From contig CALRTY020000001.1 in NCBI GenBank assembly GCA_943371245.1, forward strand, positions 124,001-188,000: a stretch of DNA of 64,000 nt. Reading direction: 5' to 3'. This stretch comes from UBA5018 sp947463165 (GTDB taxonomy: Bacteria; Cyanobacteriota; Cyanobacteriia; PCC-6307; Cyanobiaceae). The translations under genes and the position numbers were made by a program. How positions within the stretch are numbered: position 1 is the stretch's first letter; each line of letters begins with the position of its first letter. The notes below the pieces were generated by a model. It searched no databases. It worked only from the letters and a program-made list of their open reading frames with translations, and was not told the origin of the DNA. Shown piece by piece: positions 34,070-41,974 of the stretch.

Positions 34070-34279
34070 CTATACCGTAATCTTCTGAACACCCACAAAA
34101 TCAAGTTCCTCAATATTATCTTCTTGGACTTCGATGCACAACTCAATAGCCTCCTTAATGCGCTCCATCAGCTCATCAAGAGAGCGTGCTTGTGTATGAC
34201 AGCCAGAGAGAGCCGGCACACTCGCGACGAAAAAGCCCTCTGAGTCTTTCTCGACAACGAAATCAAACTGCCTTGCCAT
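34070..34279 (-). CDS. hicB: HicB-type antitoxin
   Basis: 69 residues, partial RNase H-like HicB fold (FDFVVEKDSEGFFVASVPAL, SGCHTQARSLDELMERIKEA). Neutralises HicA. The gene precedes hicA with no room for a separate promoter, so the two are co-transcribed. The short form lacks an obvious DNA-binding C-terminal domain. Confidence 0.85.
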   Translation of the reverse strand: MARQFDFVVEKDSEGFFVASVPALSGCHTQARSLDELMERIKEAIELCIEVQEDNIEELDFVGVQKITV

Positions 34280-34345
34280 GGAAAATCCCTATACCTCATA
34301 ACACTAGTTCCAATCTGATCCAGGCAGCCCCCCCTCGCTGGGACT

Positions 34346-34432
34346 GGCCAACGCTCAAGATCAGCAGCGGGCCGGGACCCGATGGAAACAGAAGCGTTTC
34401 CTGCTCCAGTCTTCTGCATCTGGATGTTAGGC
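34346..34432 (-). repeat. attC-like site after the K+ channel gene
   Basis: On the minus strand, consensus R'' GCCTAAC (34432-34426) lies 18 bases past the channel stop. It is followed by an imperfect inverted pair and an R'-like GTTGGCC (34352-34346). L-box pairing is weaker than at 36262-36354. If real, it separates a channel cassette from a hicBA cassette. Confidence 0.45.
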
Positions 34433-34450
34433 ATCGCGAATCTCGGCTTA

Positions 34451-35254
34451 CTATGGGGCGCGCCCACAATGTGGGCACACAGAGTCGCGATTACCAGTTG
34501 AATGGCGTTCGCGCTCCTCAGAGAAGCCCGAAGCCAAGATGCCCGACGGCAAAGCGAAGAATGCGATACCAAGTACAGCGATCACCGAGCCTAACAATTT
34601 GCCAAGAGTAGTCTGCGGATAGACATCACCGTATCCGACCGTGGTGAATGTCGCGACACCCCACCACATCGCTGCAGGAATGCTCGCAAATGCCACCGGT
34701 TGGGCGTCGCGCTCGACGTAATACATCAGGCTGGAGGCGAACACGAGCATCACGAGCAACACGATCAGGGCCGCCGCGAGATCAGACCACTTCCTCCTAA
34801 AGACACGAGCGACGAGTGACATCGAGGTGGAGTAGCGCCCAAGTTTCAGCACCCGCAACAGGCGGAGGAGTCGCAAGATGCGCAAGAACCTGAGATCGAG
34901 CGGCAGCCAGGCAATATAGAACGGGGCGAACGACATGAAGTCGATGATGACCATTGGGTTGAGCGCGTACTTCAAGCGACCAAGAACCGGTCTGCTGTAG
35001 CGTGAATCCACGGTGCATGCCCACAGCCGCAAGACATACTCGATCGTGAAGATCGCGACCGATAACACCTCGAAGGCTTGGAAGAACCGGGCGTACGCCA
35101 GCTCGATGGCTTCAACGCTCGCGACGATGACTGCAAGAACGTTCAGGACGATCAGTATGGCCAGGCTCTTGTCGTACCAGTCGACCAGGGGCGTACAAGT
35201 TTCCGGATCATACGTGACTTCGAGCAGATCCCATATCCGGTGCCTCGCACCCAT
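34451..35254 (-). CDS. Six-helix voltage-gated-type potassium channel
   Basis: 267 residues from ATG 35254. Six membrane segments: S4 rich in Arg (LRFLRILRLLRLLRVLKLGR), pore with selectivity filter TTVGYGDVYP, S6 ALPSGILASGF. The C-terminus ends in CPHCGRAP, a possible zinc-knuckle half. K+ efflux or uptake at the plasma membrane. A GTTAGGC core lies 24 bases upstream of the start, consistent with a gene cassette. Flanked by toxin-antitoxin genes. Confidence 0.9.
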   Translation of the reverse strand: MGARHRIWDLLEVTYDPETCTPLVDWYDKSLAILIVLNVLAVIVASVEAIELAYARFFQAFEVLSVAIFTIEYVLRLWACTVDSRYSRPVLGRLKYALNPMVIIDFMSFAPFYIAWLPLDLRFLRILRLLRLLRVLKLGRYSTSMSLVARVFRRKWSDLAAALIVLLVMLVFASSLMYYVERDAQPVAFASIPAAMWWGVATFTTVGYGDVYPQTTLGKLLGSVIAVLGIAFFALPSGILASGFSEERERHSTGNRDSVCPHCGRAP

Positions 35255-35289
35255 CAAGCCACTTCGCCACTGTTCTGAGCCTAACTCTT

Positions 35290-35510
35290 TATTGGGAGGT
35301 TCCGAGAACCATGCTCCAACTGTCCCACATTTCCGTGAACCAGGCTGCGGCATCGGGCTGGATATCCGCAAAACCATTGCGGTGCAGTGCTCCTTGTATG
35401 GGAGTGGTTTGCGGATCCGATAACCACATGTTCGGCAGGATACTCAACCAAGATCGGATGACCAGATCAGCCAGAAGCACGATTGTAGGCCGCTCGATCC
35501 CTCGCGCACC
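35290..35510. repeat. Palindromic repeat module, copy A
   Basis: Contains GGTTCCGAGAACCA, then ATTTCCGTGAACCA, then the 24-base imperfect palindrome at 35404-35427 (GTGGTT...AACCAC) and a conserved about 80-base tail. The first part recurs at 38676-38720, the palindrome at 38790-38813 and 44018-44041, and the tail at 44041-44110. Confidence 0.65.
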
Positions 35511-35717
35511 AACCGCCAGCCTCCCCACCAGCGGCTGGCGCTAAATATGCAAGGAGAGAAATATTTGATTGGCCAGCTTCTGGACCTGTTGGCCATTACC
35601 ACCCACTAATTCACCTTGGGGCATTGTGGTGGCTCTCCTGGTCAGAACATCGGCCTGGAGCTGTTGTCGTTGGAGTAGCCGTTGGAGCAGGGGTTGGGGC
35701 GCTACAAGGATTAACCA

Positions 35718-35985
35718 TCACCCTGCGCTCCATAACCTGAACTCAACGTGCTTGGTGGCTGCGTGAAAGTCTTGATCCGTCGTCAACAGGGTTAGATCAT
35801 TTCGGCGACAGAGCTGGATCAGTAGGGCATCAATGGTTCCAGCTTGCACGCCGCGGGACATCTGCCGCTTGGATGTGATCTGCCCCCAGAAGTGCATGGC
35901 TGAGGGCCACCACCTCGGGTGCGGATTGCTCAACATCACGGCGCAGAGCCAGTAACAAGACGCCCGTGTCAACAAGCAGACTCAC
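35718..35985 (-). pseudogene. Broken VapC-type PIN toxin
   Basis: Begins GTG at 35985 overlapping the vapB stop (GTGA), reading VSLLVDTGVLLLALRRDVEQ with the first PIN Asp. The C-terminal half (GTIDALLIQLCRRNDLTLLT, TDQDFHAATKH) is in another frame. The locus is about 120 bases short of a normal vapC, so an internal deletion plus frameshift near 35870 is the simplest explanation. Toxin presumed dead. Confidence 0.75.
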
Positions 35986-36185
35986 TGCTGGCGATCCCGT
36001 TCGGCCTTGTAATCGAACGAAGCGTCCCACTCAAGCTTGCCAAAAAGCTCTGCGACCCGCCGCTGTTCTCTGCGGGCGATGAACTCCTGAAGGGCTCGGG
36101 TGACAGCGGCTTTTTTAGTTGGCTCTCCGCTCACGCGGAAGGCTCGATCGAGCAGGTCTTGGTCGAGAGCTAGATTCGTGGCCAT
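35982..36185 (-). CDS. vapB: VapB-type antitoxin
   Basis: 67 residues from ATG 36185: MATNLALDQDLLDRAFRVSG, then EPTKKAAVTRALQEFIARRE and a toxin-binding tail (LEWDASFDYKAERDRQQ). Ribbon-helix-helix antitoxin. Intact while its vapC partner is broken. The longer open frame upstream is not family-like. Confidence 0.85.
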   Translation of the reverse strand: MATNLALDQDLLDRAFRVSGEPTKKAAVTRALQEFIARREQRRVAELFGKLEWDASFDYKAERDRQQ

Positions 36186-36261
36186 GTGTGACTCCTCTTT
36201 CAAGAGCCTACACAGCCGGGACCCGGCCGCAAGACTTGTGGCGTGGATGGCTCTCTGTGGT

Positions 36262-36354
36262 GCCCTAACGCTGCCCCTGAGTGGCAGGCATGGAGCCTGC
36301 GGTGGCGCAGCAGAGAGTATGAGGTGGCCTGTCCACTCGAGGGGCTTGTTGGCC
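36262..36354 (-). repeat. Integron attC-like recombination site
   Basis: On the minus strand: R'' GGCCAAC (36354-36348), spacer AAG, L'' CCCCTCGAGTGG (36344-36333), centre of about 48 bases, L' CCACTCAGGGG (36284-36274), spacer CAGC, R' GTTAGGG (36269-36263). L'' and L' pair over 11 positions with one extra C in L'', the extrahelical-base layout that defines attC sites. Lies just past the stop of the hicA remnant and before vapB, in cassette orientation. Confidence 0.7.
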
Positions 36355-36364
36355 GGCCTTTGCC

Positions 36365-36593
36365 TTAAGGCAGGCAACTCTTCATATTCATTTCTTGTGA
36401 GATCAACATCCCGCAGCACCTTTCTAGCAGGCCAGGCCCGATTGAGCCACTGAAATGCACTGGAACGACTATTATCCGACCATCTGGGCGACGAAGAATA
36501 TGATGGCTGCACTTCACTCTCTAAACAAGAAAGCCAGCCCTCGTTGAGTGCTGTAATCAAAGCCTTTCCTATGACCACTGAGCATCTAGACAC
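36365..36593 (-). pseudogene. Decayed second hicA copy
   Basis: Aligns base by base with hicA at 33840-34067, including CACTGGAACGAC, GATGGCTGC and CTTTC/CCTTTT blocks, but has lost the reading frame through indels. The 3' flank (attC-like) is also shared. The hicB part is missing: the copy stops at an IS-like inverted repeat (36598). Confidence 0.8.
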
Positions 36594-36597
36594 GCTT

Positions 36598-36642
36598 GTC
36601 AGCCGAGAGCGAAAATTGGACCAGTTTTCGCTCTCGGCTGAC
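36598..36642. mobile_element. 18-bp perfect inverted repeat, probable IS-end remnant
   Basis: GTCAGCCGAGAGCGAAAA (36598-36615) and its exact complement (36625-36642) around TTGGACCAG. The word resembles IS21-family ends; that link is an inference. The whole could be two IS ends brought together after internal deletion. Confidence 0.6.
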
Positions 36643-36958
36643 ACTACCGGCATCCTTTTTGTGCACGACACATTCTTGTGACGATAACTCCACCGCTTAC
36701 ATTCCTCTTGAGTGGTGCGCTCCGGGTCTACGCCTACGACCACCAACGCCTGGTGCGCGTGGCTGATCCCCTGCTGGTGATGGCCCTGTATTGACTTTTT
36801 GGTGTGCCAAAAGGTCATCGATGTTGTACCTGGCAACAAAAAATTCACTTCCACTACCACGATCTTGGTGGGCCTTTTTACAGCCCTGATCATGCCCCTA
36901 GGCAAGCTGTTCGAGCTTCAAATCGAGCTAAGTCCCCTGTCAATCGAATTGAGAGTGT
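36643..36958. other. Spacer with no recognised gene
   Basis: Contains short open frames on both strands with no recognisable family. Probably remnant DNA between the IS-like hairpin and the protease remnant. Confidence 0.4.
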
Positions 36959-37156
36959 TTAGTTCTTCCAAATTAAACCCAGTCGTTCAAACAACTCATG
37001 GGGCAAAGAATTAACGCTTGCAACTGTACCCAATACCCCTTCAGTGTTCAGAGATTGACCAGCAAGACGTAGTTTCAATAGCAGAAATGGCATTCGATTA
37101 GCAATGTCAAAATTACTATCAATGATTTTACCGGGAAACTTTTGAGTGCCTACCAT
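36959..37156 (-). pseudogene. Remnant of a cyanobacterial retropepsin-like aspartic protease
   Basis: Frame of 65 residues with MPFLLLKLRLAGQSLNTEGV followed by LGTVASVNSLPHELFERLGL. The family pattern is a DTGASVN active site followed by LP and LG; here it reads GTVASVN, so the catalytic Asp is gone, and the protein stops soon after. Assigned from memory of the pattern. Confidence 0.45.
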
Positions 37157-37244
37157 TCTTTTCTTGCTGTTTTGTTGCTAGAAGATTAATTGTGACATTA
37201 GTAGCATCAGAACAACTATATGGCGATCAGGCTGGATACTCTCG

Positions 37245-37439
37245 TTACGCAACAAAGAAGTTTGCGCCTTCTTCCTCAACCATTTCTGTGGCAAGGTACT
37301 GCATAAGCCGAAGCTTGTCAACTTTTAGAAGTTCCTGAATTTTTGACATGAGGTTAACTAATTGCATTTGAAAGATTCCTCGTCTGTGGGCTGGTGAAAG
37401 GGAACGATTGCCATCCAATTCTAGCCTAGCGATCATCAT
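37245..37439 (-). CDS. Small antitoxin-like protein
   Basis: 64 residues from ATG 37439 (frame extends to 37463). IQELLKVDKLRLMQYLATEM resembles small cyanobacterial proteins encoded just upstream of aspartic-protease genes and often annotated as antitoxins. Its downstream partner here is the protease remnant. Function uncertain. Confidence 0.5.
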   Translation of the reverse strand: MMIARLELDGNRSLSPAHRRGIFQMQLVNLMSKIQELLKVDKLRLMQYLATEMVEEEGANFFVA

Positions 37440-37464
37440 TCCCGTAAATTGGCCCCCCCCCAAA

Positions 37465-37590
37465 CGATCGCACTCTTAAAAATCAAAATGATCCCGTTTT
37501 TCAACCTTCATCAACAAGATGTTCGCGATCGCACTTTCAAAAGCTAAAACGATCGCGTTTTTAATTTTTAATCAACAAGATGTCGGCGTT
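37465..37590. repeat. Two 61-bp direct repeats with HIP1-like cores
   Basis: CGATCGCACT begins copies at 37465 and 37526; both continue with a CGTTTTT block and end in ATCAACAAGATGT. Copy 2 contains GCGATCGC and CGATCGCG. Such GATCGC-rich downstream elements are common in beta-cyanobacteria, hinting at the source of the next gene. Confidence 0.7.
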
Positions 37591-37604
37591 CGCGCTTAGA
37601 ATTG

Positions 37605-38456
37605 TTACCAATGAGTTATAGGGGGCTCCCAACGTGTATAAATCTCGGCATATACACTAGACCATGACTTGCTAATATACCGACTTTTTTGTTCCACTCT
37701 GAAAGAGTTTTTGCCAAGCTCTTTAGTTAAATTCTTCCCAAATACAGATTTAGATATTTTGATAAAGTTTTCTTCTTCTGCTTGTATCAATTCATACAAT
37801 GATATAGCAGCTCTCTTGGTTTTTTCATCAATTTCTTTTATCGTCTTAGAGCTTTCAAATCTACTATGCCTAGTCCAATCGCCTTCAATTACAAATAATA
37901 CAGATTTTTTTGTATATCCTTCCATTTTCTCTCTTGCTTTTTTTGAATAATGATAAAGATGATAGTAGAAATATAACTTGCATTCATCAAAGACCTTGTC
38001 TGCTTTTGTATTATCATTTAGTAACTTATAGCAAAATGCAATAAAACTGCTAGCTATAAAAGCTTTAGCATAGTTATTTCGAATTTGATCAATTCTTCTA
38101 AACCAATCCCAAGTTCTATATTCTTTATCTATAAGATTTAAAAAGGTGTCTCTTCCTCTTTTTAAAAGTGTTAACGCTTGTACTAATTCATAGTCAAAAT
38201 TTTTTCCATCTAAGTCATTCGTTATAATTTTTATGGCAGTTCTAATATCTTGATTCCCTGTTTCTAAAAGAAAAGCCTTAATTGATGAGTTTTGTAACTT
38301 AGATAAAGACTTACAAACTTTTAAAGCGATTTCGCCACCAGGAAAATTAGATGCAATAAAGGGAAGAGCCTCATTTAGTATATCTAAATACACAATCTCT
38401 GTAGAATTTATTAATCTATTAAATTCGTTGAGATCTGCTATGCGGTCTTCAAACAT
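37605..38456 (-). CDS. AT-rich orphan protein, probably horizontally acquired
   Basis: 283 residues, largely helical, Lys/Glu/Ile-rich (SKLQNSSIKAFLLETGNQDI, RRIDQIRNNYAKAFIASSFI, SRYISKSWSSVYAEIYTRWE). No signal peptide or membrane helix is obvious and no domain is recognised. The DNA is far more AT-rich than its surroundings. Upstream sits a truncated transposase (38461-38584), downstream HIP1-type repeats. Position among toxin-antitoxin genes makes a defence or stress role conceivable, but nothing in the sequence shows it. Confidence 0.7.
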   Translation of the reverse strand: MFEDRIADLNEFNRLINSTEIVYLDILNEALPFIASNFPGGEIALKVCKSLSKLQNSSIKAFLLETGNQDIRTAIKIITNDLDGKNFDYELVQALTLLKRGRDTFLNLIDKEYRTWDWFRRIDQIRNNYAKAFIASSFIAFCYKLLNDNTKADKVFDECKLYFYYHLYHYSKKAREKMEGYTKKSVLFVIEGDWTRHSRFESSKTIKEIDEKTKRAAISLYELIQAEEENFIKISKSVFGKNLTKELGKNSFRVEQKSRYISKSWSSVYAEIYTRWEPPITHW

Positions 38457-38460
38457 AAGT

Positions 38461-38584
38461 CACTTTTGGAGAGTGTGATCACGTGGATGCCCAGCTCTTC
38501 TGAAATCCGGGCCACGCTCTGGCGTTGCAGCGGGTTCATCCGCCTTCTCACATCGGCATTGACGGCCTCGCTGTAACGACGCAT
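38461..38584 (-). pseudogene. Truncated transposase N-terminus (IS3-like OrfA)
   Basis: ATG 38584 reads MRRYSEAVNADVRRRMNPLQ then RQSVARISEELGIHVITL, the helix-turn-helix start of an IS3-type OrfA, and ends abruptly at the upstream edge of the AT-rich gene. No OrfB is present. Confidence 0.7.
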
Positions 38585-39043
38585 TGGTCATGTCCACAAG
38601 CCCCTGAGTGTGCGTTTAAGAAGGGTAACATCTTTCCTTTATCTGCGGGTGCCGGCCGGTCCAACGCTACATGGGTGGTTTCCGAGAACCACGGCACCGC
38701 TCCTGGTGCTTTCCGTGAACCACTTCCAAGCAGTGAAGCCAACCCTAGCAACTGCAGGCGATTTCGGCAATATGTGTTCACGACGAACAGTGGTTATCGG
38801 ACCCGTTATCCACTTGTAGCCGGTACTACGGTCTGCTGTACGGGCCGAGGAAACAGTCGGTCCTAGCAAGCAAGAATTACCGAGGACTTGGGTGTTCGGC
38901 TAGATATGCCATTCTTTGCATGGCCATAGATTTATCCGAAAGAGACATAGTGATGCAAGGAGCGCTACTCATGTCGATAAAAAACCTCTCGCGAGATCTG
39001 GCTCTGATTGTCTCCCAATCTTTGGAATAGCCTGACCAAGTAT
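38585..39043. repeat. Palindromic repeat module, copy B, in non-coding DNA
   Basis: Shows TTTCCGAGAACCAC (38680-38693), TTTCCGTGAACCAC and the imperfect palindrome GTGGTTATCGG...CCAC at 38790-38813, in the same order as in 35290-35430. No gene recognised. Confidence 0.6.
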
Positions 39044-39205
39044 GCAGAGAAGCAAATAGAGCAATAAAAGCACATCGAAAAATTGCTCATCCAGGCCCCT
39101 CAACCCAGGATCAAGCCAAGCCTCCGCCGTGCTTTTCAGACCATTAAACCAGTGGTGTTTGGCATTTTTCGAGCTACACATAAATCCCAGGGGAAATGCC
39201 GTTGT
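39044..39205. repeat. Dispersed about 150-bp repeat, copy 2
   Basis: Shares CAGGCCCCTCAACCCAGGA and CCTCCGCCGTGCT with copy 3 (44156-44310). Lies directly downstream of DUF4334 copy 1, without the exported-protein gene that separates the two elements in the 44-46 kb copy. Confidence 0.7.
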
Positions 39206-39250
39206 TAATGATCTAACATTCGCCAACCGCCCCGCCTTCAAAATACCTGC

Positions 39251-39850
39251 TCACGAATCGCCCCCTTTCCGACGCAACATAAAGAAAAAAGGTTGCTGCA
39301 TGCCCTTGAGGTCCATCACCCCCAGCAAACTATTTTCATCGAGGCGGCGAAAGCAATCCACGATTGGCGCGTGGTCGTAGATCATCGCGGCGCTGTCTTG
39401 GCCCCGGTGACGCGTAATTCTGAGCCGGGCCCGGGAGTGGCGGGTGGCCAACAGCGGCATCAGCAGTTGAAACAGGCGGCCCACCAGGGGGCTGCCCAGG
39501 GGCTTCACTAGAAACGGCTGGCTTAGCAGCCAGTTGAGGCCGGGCGTCAGCAGCCGCGGCTCCAAGCTGATTAATTCGCCATTGCGGCGGCGAAACACCA
39601 GCGGGTGCACCTGTTCGTCGCTTTCAAAACGCTTGCCATGCCAATGGCAGTTTTCCAATAGCCCATCAAAGGGATGGCCGCTGGCCAGGCTGCTGCCCCG
39701 CCAGGCACTGAGCAGTTGGGTCGTATCCACCACTGCCAATCGATCGAAGAGCGCCAGGGCGGCGGCCGTGTCGATCGGGCCGGCGGGCAAAAAATCTCCG
39801 ACGGGCGATGGGTTGCCTATGGGCGATGGGGCACTGATATCTGGCTCCAT
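39251..39850 (-). CDS. GXWXG/DUF4334 family protein, copy 1
   Basis: 199 residues. SAWRGSSLASGHPFDGLLEN (GXWXG-like part) and SAAMIYDHAPIVDCFRRLDE with LGVMDLKGMQQPFFFMLRR (DUF4334 part). Function unknown. Nearly identical over about 165 residues to 45949-46581, same strand. Starts 3 bases after the remnant of its DUF3148-type partner. Confidence 0.85.
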   Translation of the reverse strand: MEPDISAPSPIGNPSPVGDFLPAGPIDTAAALALFDRLAVVDTTQLLSAWRGSSLASGHPFDGLLENCHWHGKRFESDEQVHPLVFRRRNGELISLEPRLLTPGLNWLLSQPFLVKPLGSPLVGRLFQLLMPLLATRHSRARLRITRHRGQDSAAMIYDHAPIVDCFRRLDENSLLGVMDLKGMQQPFFFMLRRKGGDS

Positions 39851-39853
39851 TGC

Positions 39854-40133
39854 CTAGCTCTCCTCCCCAGCCACCAGCTCCAGGTCGGGGGCGGCCAGCA
39901 GGAAGGTGCCGCGGCGGAAGCGCACCGCCCGCTGGGTCGATCAGATCCGGGGGCCGCAGCATCGGCATCGGATCGGCAGTCTTGAGGTAGGGGAGGGCTT
40001 GGCGCAGTCGCACCGCAGCACCCACAAACGCCGGGTTTCGGCAGGTGCTGAGGGCAGCGTCGAGGCGCTGCACCTGAGCGATGAAGCTCCCCTTTGCCTT
40101 GGTGGGTGGTGAGGCAGAGCCCCTGCCCCGCAA
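39854..40133 (-). pseudogene. Frameshifted DUF3148-type gene, copy 1
   Basis: Reads FVGAAVRLRQALPYLKTADP and MPMLRPPDLID as in copy 2, then lacks about 43 bases (the GQVVAIKPLQQ part of copy 2), shifting the frame so that RFRRGTFLLAA is only in another frame. The 5' end differs from copy 2. Confidence 0.75.
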
Positions 40134-40156
40134 AGGGTCAACCCAGCGGCACGGAA

Positions 40157-41512
40157 TCAGGCGGGCTGTTCGGCGGTCACGGTTGTGCCCTCACCAGGTT
40201 CCCTGGGGATCACCAGCCGCAGCAGGATCGGGGCCAGGAAGGTGGTGCCAATCACCATCAGCAGGATGGCGGCCTCCAGAGCCGGTGTGAGGATGCCGGC
40301 CTGGCTGCCCAGCCCCAGGAAAATCAGACCCACCTCGCCGCGCGGCATCATCCCCAGGCCCACCACCAGGCGGTTGGTGGGTTCCTTGCTCAGGTAACTC
40401 CAACCGGCGGCCACCTTGCCGGCGATAGCCACCGCCAGCAGGAAAGCGGCCACAACCAATCCCTCCCGATTGGCCGGATCGAGGGGGTTGAGCACCGAGA
40501 GATCCAGGCCCGTGCCGATCAGCACGAAAAACACGGTGGCAAACAGGGCCACCAGGGGCTTCACCGCCGCATCGATGTCATGGGTGTGCTTGGAGGCGCT
40601 GAGGATCAGCCCGGCGGCGAAGGCCCCCAAGGCCGCCTCCAGGCCAATGGCCTGGGCGGCAAAACAGCAGAAGGTGAGCACCAGGAAACTGGCCACGGCC
40701 ACATCGCCGGGGGCCTTGAGCTGATCCACCACCCAGTCGAAGGCGGGCGCGGCCGTGCGGCTCAGCACCAGGGCCACCGCCACGAAGGCCACCGCCGCCA
40801 GACACAGCTTCAGCACCGGGCCGATGCTGAACGCGCCACCACCCACGATTGCCACCACCACGGCGAGGATCACGATGCCGATGATGTCGTCGAGCACGGC
40901 GGCACCGATCACGATCTGGCCTTCCTTGCGCTTGAGCCACTTGAGCTCGCCGAACACGCTGGCGGTGATCCCGATGGACGTGGCGGTCATGGCCGCCCCG
41001 GCAAAGACAGCGGGAATCAGTGGCACATGAAAGAGGAAATACAGGCCAGCCGTACCCAGGGCGAAGGGCAGCACCACCCCAGCCACCGCCACGGTGCTGG
41101 CCTGCAGGCCAACGGCCACCAGCTCATCGAGCTCGCTCTCCAAGCCCGTGAGGAACAGCAGCGCAAACAGGCCCAGCTGGGACACGGCCTGCAAATTGGG
41201 GAAGGTTTCGTTGTAGACCTCCTGCACCGCCTCGGGACTGATCTGGGCCAGGGAGCCCAGCAGCGATGTCACGCTGGCAGCGAGCTGGGCCTGGGTTTCG
41301 GGCGGCACAATCAGGTGCAGGCCTGACACACCAATCAGCACCCCGGCCACCAGTTCACCCAGGATGGTGGGCAGCTGCAGGCGCACCATCACTTCGGCGA
41401 TGGCACGGGCGGCGAAGAAGATCACCACAAGACGGCCCACCTGAATCAGGGTTTCCGCCACTTCAAGCTGGTGGGAACTGAACTCCAGGAGAAGCGGGGG
41501 AATGGTGAGCAT
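40157..41512 (-). CDS. Cation:proton antiporter (CPA2 family)
   Basis: 451 residues from ATG 41512, about 12 helices. PTILGELVAGVLIG, LFLTGLESELDEL, ATSIGITASVF, AAVLDDIIGIVIL (paired Asp), and GMMPRGEVGLIFLG are hallmarks of CPA2 antiporters. Exchanges Na+ or K+ for H+. Divergent from sbtA with 462 bases between; it could restore the Na+ gradient that SbtA uses. Confidence 0.9.
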   Translation of the reverse strand: MLTIPPLLLEFSSHQLEVAETLIQVGRLVVIFFAARAIAEVMVRLQLPTILGELVAGVLIGVSGLHLIVPPETQAQLAASVTSLLGSLAQISPEAVQEVYNETFPNLQAVSQLGLFALLFLTGLESELDELVAVGLQASTVAVAGVVLPFALGTAGLYFLFHVPLIPAVFAGAAMTATSIGITASVFGELKWLKRKEGQIVIGAAVLDDIIGIVILAVVVAIVGGGAFSIGPVLKLCLAAVAFVAVALVLSRTAAPAFDWVVDQLKAPGDVAVASFLVLTFCCFAAQAIGLEAALGAFAAGLILSASKHTHDIDAAVKPLVALFATVFFVLIGTGLDLSVLNPLDPANREGLVVAAFLLAVAIAGKVAAGWSYLSKEPTNRLVVGLGMMPRGEVGLIFLGLGSQAGILTPALEAAILLMVIGTTFLAPILLRLVIPREPGEGTTVTAEQPA

Positions 41513-41963
41513 CGCGAACAGACGGGGTTGAGAATTTATAGGGACGGTGACCCTGCCGTTGGGGGGGGCGAAGCCGATGAGATCTGGAATCTCCCTATCG
41601 GTCTGGGGGGGCATCGATCAGGCCCCGATCCCTGAGTTCCTGCTGAAAGGCCCGCCCAAGCTGGGCCTCGCCGCTGTGACGTGACATCTGACTGAGCAAC
41701 AGCACAGTGCGCAGACTCAACCAGTCGAGGCCGACAAACAAGAGCAGGGTCATGAAGGGCTGTTATGTGGGGCACAGCGAGCAGGGGCAAAACCGACAGC
41801 AACTTGGCTGTCGAAGGACGCCCCAGCTTCAAGAAGCACTCCCTATGCTTTTTCGCGCAGCGCACCTGCCCACTCACTCACTCAGCCCCCTCATTACGGA
41901 ATTGACCCCAAGTTCGCGGCGAAGTCCCTAATGTCAAAACGCCGCAATCTCAAAGCACAAACA

Positions 41964-41968
41964 GAGGA
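41964..41968 (+). promoter_or_regulatory. Shine-Dalgarno deciding the sbtA TTG start
   Basis: GAGGA lies 6 bases before TTG 41975. No ATG or GTG is in frame nearby and the protein from TTG matches the family start, so TTG initiation is supported. Confidence 0.65.
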
Positions 41969-41974
41969 CTTAAC

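Noticed and set aside
40094..41326. 410-codon plus-strand frame opposite the antiporter
   Set aside because: Gln/Gly/His-rich shadow of a GC-rich membrane-protein gene.
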